From contig NC_079482.1 in assembly GCF_026230105.1 (NCBI RefSeq), forward strand, positions 16,616,001-16,680,000: a DNA stretch of 64,000 bases, given 5' to 3'. The position numbers and the translations under genes were made by a program. The stretch comes from Diorhabda sublineata. Taxonomy: Eukaryota > Arthropoda > Insecta > Coleoptera > Chrysomelidae. A model generated the notes under the pieces. That model was not told the DNA's origin and searched no databases. It saw only the letters and a list, made by a program, of their open reading frames with translations. Positions 56,134-64,000 of the stretch are shown here, piece after piece; the first letter of the stretch is position 1, and every line of letters begins with the position of its first letter.

Positions 56134-57527
56134 AAACTCCCAAGGAAAAATATATCACATTTTCTGGGGTAGATTTCAAGACGGATAGATAATTTCAGAT
56201 AAATTATGAAGATGCCAAGTGGAAATCGATGACTTCTAGCGTATCATTCGAGTTAATCTTATACTTACTCTCCACGTGAATTTTTTAAATATGAAAAAAC
56301 AGCAAAAAAGACATAAAAATGAAAATATACAAGTTCAAGATTAAAAGTTCACAGAGAAAAATAACAGCAACTAATATGAATCAACCATCGAAAATAGCGG
56401 GGAAATCGAGGATGAATAGGATAAGAATTGAGGCAATTATAGAAAAGCTTAAACGGGAACTATAGAGATAAAAATAGTTAAAAGATGTTTAATTTGGTTG
56501 ACAACATAGAGAGGAAAATACCATGGAGTCTGGTAAAAAAAGTAACAGAAGCAAAGAGACATAAGAAGGAAGAAAAGATTCTTGAAAATTTGACTGCATC
56601 AAATAGCGCAAGATGGAGAAAAAGGGGGAAAACAATATGACAAATGATTGAAGTAGTAAAGATTCGTAGAGTGGAAATAATGAATAAAATGAGATTTAAA
56701 GCTAATACCCCACTATTATGATGTTCCAAAGGAAATAAAGAGTTCTAAGAGTGAAAATGAGAAATTCTTTATAATTTTGAGCATATTGAATAATAGATAA
56801 CTCCTCATTTTTGTTCACACTTATATAAAAATTAATAAATGATGCAATTATATAAAATTTTGAGCTGATTATCATTATGAGTTATGCGCAAATGGTCTCT
56901 TTTTCAATCAATAATAATTGAATTATTCTATAAAAAGCAATGCGTGAAAATTTATTTCCAAAATATAATTGTAAAAGTGAATAGTTGGCACAGTGACAAC
57001 ATCTAAATGTTTAATCGAACTACGTATTTTTGTAAATGAAGCACGTAAAAACACTCACTCATACCACGTTGCCAATGATCTGTGGAATGAATGTAAAATA
57101 GGCAGAAGTTCGTCAAATTATTACTGACAGAAATATGTTTGTATTTCTTTTCACAATGAATATATCAAATACACTTCATGAACTATATTATTTAGGATAT
57201 TGCTTTTTTTACTTTATGCACCCATTATGATATGTTTTTGAATTCGGCTTCCGCTTTCTGAATTTTATTTGTAGAGTTTAAATATCCAATATATTTATTT
57301 TTTAGGATTAACAAATTTTGTTGTGATAAACAACAACTTTTTATTATCATTTGAAAAATCAAATTATCTTTACATATTACGTCAGTTAAACTATACTTTG
57401 CCAATTCAAAGGTTATATATTTGTAAAAAATATTACCATTTAAAAATGAAAATTCTTAAAAATTGTTGATGATTCTATATTATTGAACAGAATAATTCTA
57501 ATCACATGATTGCTGTTTAAGGAGCTA
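56134..57527. other. AT-rich DNA without recognisable gene
   Basis: A purine-rich tract around 56500-56650 could be LINE-derived but gives no identifiable motif. Confidence 0.4.
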
Positions 57528-57884
57528 ATCTCCCATCTCAACTGAAATATCGGGTAATAAGTATGTAATTATATATTTAATTGAGCATTCTTTATAAAAA
57601 TTATCAGTCTGCTCTGTTTTTAAGTATTAAATGTGACAGGTATGTATTTGTGCAAATAATATGCATTTTCACATAGAAATTATAGTGTGTATTGTGTTTA
57701 ATTCTTGTAACTGAAGTGAGCTGTTTCAATCAACATAGAATATTAAGAACAAAGAACACATCCACTTTAAGTGTGTGTTTCACAATTGAACAAAGTGTTT
57801 GAGCACCTCAAGATATAAATCAAAATTATGTCGCAAGATTGCAGTCTTGCTTCCTCACAAAGTACACAGCAAAGTGAGTAAAAA
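57528..57884 (+). repeat. Dispersed module R3, copy 2, resembling a 5' exon
   Basis: Collinear with 50985-51579. In this copy an ATG at 57828 opens MSQDCSLASSQSTQQ and runs into CAAA/GTGAGT at 57873/57874, so it resembles a promoter plus first coding exon with a donor. It is probably the 5' part of a transposon family or a duplicated gene start. No downstream exon was recognised. Confidence 0.45.
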
Positions 57885-59944
57885 TGCCACAAAACGTTTT
57901 TTTATGTTGCTACTGAGGAAAGTTTCAAAATTTTAAGGACAAAATTATTTTCTTTCTAATTCTAGTTTCATTCAAAGTATTAAGAAAATCTCTCTACTCG
58001 TAAATTACAGTTAACAGATGTGGTTTTCTTCCTAAGGGAGCCTGTACCCTTTGAAGATAATAGTTTCCAAAATATATAAATGTATGTTAAAAAACCATAA
58101 CACAAACTTGTACAGGCCTACAATGATAAAAAAATTGTGATATAGGCTACAAATGAATGTGGTAAATTTTTTGTGTATCATTTTGCTTGTGTTTGATTGA
58201 TTATTATTTGATAATACATATAAGATTTATAAGATGTCTAAGATCTGTCTCTAGATCGTTCATTTTTGCCAAACGTGCTCAAGTTTGACTGTAAGACATA
58301 GAATTTGATCAAATTTACAAAATATTAATTGTTTATAACGACAAGAAGAAACGAGTTTATAATTATTTAGTGAATAACTGGTTCAACCTTATAGAATATA
58401 CTAATTTGAAAGTTTGAAGGTAGATAGTTTTTTTGATGTATCTGAGTCAATACCATCATCTCCAAACAGCGCTAGCTATTTTAAATACATAGAACTTTTA
58501 GTTATTCACTAAAAATTAATTTAGAACTACAGATAAATACACCAAAAACTCTCAGAATCGGCATAATAGGCGAAAGGTTTCTCTTTTTAGTCCTCAAATT
58601 GTCATTGATATTATTTAATTTCGTCATGTATTGGTGACAACAGTTCTCTGGTATCCTATGTAAACCCCTAAATTATATTTAAAATGATCCAAGTGATCAA
58701 TTCCAAGGACATTTTTAAATGCTCGCGTTCGAAATTATCAAGCACATCAGAAATAAGCTGTTTGTAATTTGAATAACTTTCAGTTACCATATTGAGTGTG
58801 TGCCCTGCACTAGTTTGAGAAACAGAATTCTTTTTATATTAGAAAACTTCAGAATCTTGTCGAGCACTTTTTGAAAATGGCATAAGACTTAATTTTATAT
58901 ACTGGTAAGGTATTGATTGAATATTTTAGGTTATAAGTGTTATGAACAAATAAAGTATGTCGATTATATCAATTCACAAGCAAAGATAATACGGTTTTAT
59001 AATATCCACCTAATATCACAAATCAGTACCAACCAGGCACATTCTTATTTCGAAGTTTAAAATAACTTTACAGCAATTTTGTTTGAGCATTACAGAATAA
59101 GTCAGAGAATCTCATTGAAATTTATTATTAATATCGAGTAGAACTGCTCTCAATTTTTTCAAAATACGTAAATTTTCAAATATTCTTAGAATTTGTACAC
59201 AATGCGGAATAACCAAGTGAAACATGCATCGTTTAACCTCTCGAGACCTTGTGTCATATTTGTTTAATATGAAACTCAAATTATTCTAGTGGCTCCATCT
59301 CTTATAAACCAAGCAAACTCTATAAATATACCGGTGTCACAAGATGTGTTTATATGTTGGCGGGAATTTCGAATATACGTTCTAAGTGAGAAATATTTAT
59401 TTAAATTAAAATTTTTTTAATAACGACAATATGTGCATATATGAATGTAATTACTACACTGCGCATCTTGAGACAAGCCGGTTTTAAATTACATTTTTCA
59501 AAATTTTCTTTTTATTTGTTTTAATGCCATCTACCTTGAAATACTGGACCCCACGAGATGACCATGACCCTTTCTCGCAAATTCAACTATTAGACTTAGA
59601 TGGGATATGATATCACTGTTACATAATTAAACGAACTGAGGCGTGCTGATTGAAAATTTATGACAGAAGTTGGAGAGAATAGTCGAAAGTGCTTTTTGAT
59701 GTTCAAATTATTCAAAAATGAAGGTTTTTTTGACACTGAACCATTTACTTTTGTGTTAGACACATATAAATGATGTTTAACATATTTTAATTTTGATTGA
59801 AATATTCTAATATTAATGTAGAAAACTCAATTTAACGCAAAAGTTAAAATACGTCATTTATCTTGATAACAAGACTGAAAATCCTGATAATATCAAGATT
59901 TTAATTCAATATTAAATTATTTACTATTCTATCTATATTTATAT
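57885..59944. other. AT-rich DNA without recognisable gene
   Basis: Nothing recognised. Confidence 0.4.
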
Positions 59945-60130
59945 AGGAGGGTGGCTGGAAAAGTACTTAAACTAAATGAGAAAACAATAATTTCGGAAAA
60001 GTGGCGATTTATTTTGCAATATAGCATTTTTAAATTCGAAACAATCGATTCAGCGATCCTCCAACTTTGTTAACCCGCCTGCAAAGTACGTTCTGCAAAT
60101 TTAGCAAAGTAGGTGATGAATTCCTTAAAC
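59945..60130 (-). pseudogene. mariner 3' end with transposase C-terminus
   Basis: On the minus strand YFAKFAERTLQAG is followed, after a frame change, by LTKLEDR-IDCFEFKNA, which is the mariner C-terminal L-KRW--CI-L-G type segment with a stop in place of Trp. The outer sequence, plus strand TAGGAGGGTGGCTGGAAAAG, looks like a terminal repeat. Only this end is present. Confidence 0.5.
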
Positions 60131-61530
60131 AAATTTCTTCCTGACAACTTTTTTATATATTTTTTTCCAATGCAATAGTTATACGAATATGAATTCATAC
60201 TAAATAAAATGACATTAGCTTCACACGTTCTATAGGTCTCAGGAGGTTACAAACCAAGAAAAAAAATTGTTGTTTTGTTTAACTTTTATAATTATCAAGA
60301 TTAATATCCACCTTCGCATTACTGTGAAATCTCAAAAATCTAGTGACTGTCAAGAGAATTTTTTCAAATTTGCAATTGCGTAGCTTCAATTGTGCCCAAT
60401 TCGAAAAACTAAATTGCTTTATTTTTAATGTAATTTACTACTTCCCTTTGATTACTCGTAAAGTTTTCAGGTTTATTGTGAAACCTGGCACATAATTTGA
60501 ACTGAAGGAAACTAAATGAAATATATACTTCGTCATTTCTAAAATATTTATGAATAGGTCATAAAAATTTCTCGCACGTTTGTCAAGATTATGTTCTATA
60601 ATTAGAAGAAATCGTGAGGTAGCAGGTGATTTCTATGAAATATTACAAGCAACAAAGCATGAAAAATGAAAAAATTGAACCGTTTCTCTACAGTTTATAG
60701 CAAACTTAAACCAAAAAATTGAAAAATCTGTTCATGTTGTGTTTTAATATTGAATCCACTGTTAAATATTTAAACTCTTTTTAAGATGAACCATGAATTT
60801 TTCGTATATTCTCGTTAAAAGAAATACAAAACAGCAAACAGTAAAAGATCGGGAGTCATCACCTTTTGAAGAACTACTTACTAGTAAAGTACCATTCAAA
60901 TAAAAAAGGTAATAATACTATCACAGCTCTCACATCTCGCCAAAACATAGCTCTTAGTTTTTTTAAAAAAGCTCAGGATTGCCTGACCAGAGCAAAACAC
61001 TGCACTGATTGCTTCAACGCGAAATAAGTGAACCTCCCTGTAAGGTGTTTTCTATCAATTCGAAGCGATTATAAGTGTATTGCTTTAGGTTTTAGAGGTA
61101 AAAGACAAACGTTAAAAAAAAACAATGTTAAGCGTGTAGCCAATACATAATATGTATATTGATATCAGTTCATTAACAAAGTTTACTGTCTAAATGCAAT
61201 TTAGACGCTGTGGGGTTTAAAAAATGATAAAAAATTTTGTTTCCGTGTACGGCAAATTAAAATAATCCACAATCAATCAATTAGAAATTATACCAATAAC
61301 TGGAATTATCATTAATATGGATGGGTAAAATGAATTTTCGAAACTTATGAAATCATGAAGTAATTTCTTATCAATGCAATGTCATGTTGAAGACAATACA
61401 TTTTTTCCAAAATAAATATGTATTTCCACTAAACACAATTTGTACTAAGTATATTTGACATATCGGTTATAAATAACGAGCAACTTACTGTATAAACAGT
61501 GCAAGAACATTATTTCCCACTCGTGACGCA
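60131..61530. other. AT-rich DNA without recognisable gene
   Basis: Nothing recognised. Confidence 0.4.
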
Positions 61531-62045
61531 TCTAACTTTTTAACCAAAGGTCATATACTATTTTTATTCACCCCCTACCGCAATTACGTTTTCCTGACCC
61601 CATTATAGTGCGAAAACAGCAAATTTAGCGTCCCATTCAGAGCCTAGGGGTAAATAGTTGGTTGACCTGTAGTTCACGCACATTCGGGGATCCAATTTGC
61701 TGGCCAACGTGTCTTAAACTATTTTTTTAATCCTAATTATTTTCTACCCGCCGTATTTCCTTCCGGGAAAGCGAATTATACGACCCATGTACAGAAAGGT
61801 AGATGGCATCGGTTTCACCTCGACCTTTATACCAGGGTCACTAACTTTCTGACTGCGTGTCGTACAATATTTTTCTTTATTTCCTCTCTGGAATTATCAT
61901 TTTCTTGGCCAAAGTTTGCTTTTAGAAAAATAAATTTTACGACCTACTAACGATCCTAGGACAAAGAGTTTTATAACATCGGCTTCACCTTGACTGTTTT
62001 GTATCACACAACGAAGGGCATCAAACTTTCTGACCACGTCTCTTA
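61531..62045 (+). repeat. Diverged tandem repeat of about 150-180 bp units
   Basis: Units begin near 61533, 61694, 61843 and 62024. Units 3 and 4 share AACTTTCTGAC, a CGTGTC/CGTCTC segment and TACAATATTTTT. Units 2 and 3 share TTATACGACC/TTTTACGACC and GGCATCGGTTTCACCTCGAC against AACATCGGCTTCACCTTGAC. Unit 1 is the most diverged. The last unit runs directly into LINE coding sequence. Confidence 0.55.
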
Positions 62046-62059
62046 CAATATTTTTTTCG

Positions 62060-62956
62060 TCTGCAAAAAGACTGGAAGCATTCTCCGAAATAGCACTGAG
62101 AGATTCAGTAGAGGGAGATCAATAACTGATCAAATCTTTACTATTCTCTTCCTGTTGGAAAAATGCTATGAGCATAATATTTCCATACATATAGATTACA
62201 AACCAGCTTAAGTTGATAGATCTTGCCACTACGTCTTTTTAGCATTCCTCCGAAACTTATTCCACCAATAGCAAAGTGAAGATAGAGGCGAAGACCTCAT
62301 GATAATTCCAAATAGGACGAATTCTCAGGCAAGGAGACGCCCCGCGAGTACCCTCATCAACCTGTCATTGGACCCAGTCATCAGAAATATAGAAGAGAAG
62401 TTAATAGAAGAGGAACTTGGCTCAACAGAGCATTGCAGTACCTGTCCAATGCCGATGACATTGATCTACTCAGCCGAAGGGAGCATGAACTGAAGGAAAG
62501 CTTTGAGCAGCTGGAGGAGGAACAGAAGGACTTCCCCGGTGGCTTTCGAAGTAGGCCGGTTTAAATTTCGAAAATGTACCGACGTGTAGATCACTAGTGA
62601 AAACAATTACAACCCGGTTGTCATGTACGTTAGCGAGACTTGGATGTTAAACGGCCGTGAGAAGAATGTATTGCACAGCCGTACAAACACCGAGCTCTAT
62701 GAAGACCCCAGCCTGGTAACAGAAGTCGAAAGGGCCACACTCAGATGACAGATGACAGCGTATGCCTGAGGAACGGGAGGAGATCAAAACGTACCCGCAG
62801 AAGCCCAAGGGGCGGCGACTACCTGGGCGACGGCACAAACGATGTCTGGATGATATCGAAGAGGATCTTCAGGAGCTAGACGTGAGGGGGTGGAGATGCC
62901 GAACGATGAAACGTGATGACTGGAGAAATTTGATGGTCGCGGCCAAAGCTCTTTGA
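62060..62956 (+). pseudogene. LINE reverse transcriptase pseudogene (R4/Dong- or RTE-like), with well-kept C-terminus
   Basis: The first block reads RFSRGRSITDQIFTILFLLE, then KCYEHNISIHIDYKP (normally GFR-GRST-DQIF---QILEK-YE-NI--H-LFIDFKQAYD). Next come RQGDAP and INLSLDPVIRNIEEKLIEEE (normally RQGD-LS--LFNLALE-VIR---), with the YADD region reduced to NADDIDLL-like text. The end reads GRRLPGRRHKRCLDDIEEDL, QELDVRGWRCRTMKRDDWRN and LMVAAKAL before TGA at 62954-62956. This is the C-terminal tail G(R/K)R-VGRP--RWLDDVEEDL---GVRGWR--A-DR--WR-iv-eAK. Much of the palm-thumb region is missing or out of frame. Confidence 0.75.
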
Positions 62957-64000
62957 AGGCCGTTGTGTCAGTGGTGGTAGTAGTTGTAGTTATTTATTTC
63001 TTTAAATGGCACCCCATTTGAACATATATCAAGAATTGTTGATGTTTAGTTTATATATGTTTATTTTCATGGTGTGTATTTAATAACGATAAGTTCTAGG
63101 TTTAAATTATTTCAGATTAGTTAATTCTAATTAACTATTAAAGTACGGGCAGAAAATTTACAATGCAGATAGATAGACCTATCTTGCGGTTCGCCACTAT
63201 TCATTTGAAATTACATTTGGCCTTTATTTACTAAAAGGTTGGGCACTCCTGTTCTATGATGAGATAGAGCACGGACCAATAACTGAAGTATTGTATTACG
63301 TTGAGCCAAAGGGAAGCATCTCAATTCATTCAGGTAATTCGTGTGTAGGAAAATTTGAACACCGTTTTCCAGTCAACCCTTCATAAAAGTACGGCCCAAT
63401 CCAATGAACATTGTGCAACCCACACCCTAAATTTGTATCCTAAATTGTTTAGTGATGAATTGAACAAACTTAGTGTGGGTTTTAGTTCGACCGATAATAA
63501 GCATTTTTTGAGAAAGGATTAGAGAAATCCAATCTACCCTTCGTTCAAAATTAATAAACCTTTGTCCTTGAACCAAGTCATTTAACAAAAAATAGAAAAT
63601 AAAAATTGACATGTTTGAAGTAAACCTTTAATATAAATTTAATAAATTAGCTCAGAAAAACTCGTATGTCTCAATTATTAGAATGGGAAGTTTGTAAAAA
63701 ATGGTTTGTTTCTCTATTTAAGAAAGAAAATTTGTTCTAAATAAACTTCGGCTGTAACTTAATCAATTTTTTCGATAGGCACAATAACACTTAACATTAT
63801 TTTATATCAACTGTCTTAAATTTACGAAAGGTAACTACAGAAACTCAGGAAGGCTCACTTTAACTCAGGAAACCTACGTGGATGTGGTGATATTTATATA
63901 ATAGAAAAAAGACGACACATAATCTAATGTGGACTCTCCTCTTCGGTATCCAACTGATTAGGAGACAGGAACTTACGCACATACTTCGGATAATGTGTCT
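62957..64000. other. AT-rich DNA without recognisable gene
   Basis: Includes the presumable 3' non-coding part of the LINE, with GGTGGTAGTAGTTGTAGTTA just after the stop. Nothing else recognised up to the window edge. Confidence 0.4.

Noticed and set aside
56478..56729. Purine-rich segment reading KVTEAKRHKKEEKILENL on the plus strand
   Set aside because: Composition resembles LINE tails, but none of the diagnostic motifs (GRP-KRW, RM-E) is present.
60955..61030. Possible small RNA or tRNA-like fold near 61000
   Set aside because: No A/B box pair and no cloverleaf could be drawn.

Overview
This is an AT-rich stretch of an animal nuclear genome, most likely an insect. It has spliceosomal introns, very low gene density, several insect-type mariner/Tc1 relics, an insect-style Helitron 3' end and a short (TTAGG)n tract. 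The order of insect cannot be fixed from the sequence. No bacterial features (operons, ribosome binding sites, CRISPR) are present or expected. Nearly everything recognisable is a transposable element or its debris. The only convincing intact host coding sequence is one exon of a C2H2 zinc-finger gene (8475-8773, minus strand). A degenerate phosphoglycerate-kinase fragment (12322-12595, minus) is a host-gene fossil, and an unidentified coding relic lies at 4172-4504.

Layout. 1-8 kb: a dispersed repeat, a transposase fragment, a LINE tail, a hAT relic, an unidentified coding relic and a mariner pseudogene. 8.5-11.3 kb: the zinc-finger exon, then a structurally complete Tc1/mariner-type element with about 394-bp inverted repeats (9370-11255). 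12-20 kb: the PGK fossil, a dead Tc1 element (14783-16109) and a Helitron 3' end with PIF1-helicase remnant (17125-17660). 20-29 kb: a GC-rich foldback element, four LINE fragments, a mariner relic and a second Tc1 end. 31.4-32.4 kb: a Crypton (tyrosine recombinase) deletion derivative. 34.96-41.61 kb: the main element of the window. 42-64 kb: a Jockey-like LINE fragment, mariner fragments, foldback and dispersed repeats, a diverged tandem repeat and a LINE.

The main element (34961-41609, about 6.65 kb) has about 385-bp near-perfect terminal inverted repeats, many subterminal copies of a GTAGGAC motif and one four-exon gene. The gene encodes an N-terminal Cys/His module, a large central region with candidate acidic catalytic residues, a C-terminal FEN1/XPG-like PIN nuclease region and a very acidic tail. 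I read it as a DNA transposon, best compared with the XPG-bearing branch of the Academ superfamily. That assignment is from memory, and an undescribed lineage is possible. The copy carries about four frame disruptions, three of them in or beside A-rich runs, so it is either recently dead or affected by assembly errors.

The elements do not form a joint pathway. The window is a layered record of independent insertions around, and probably inside the introns of, a zinc-finger gene.
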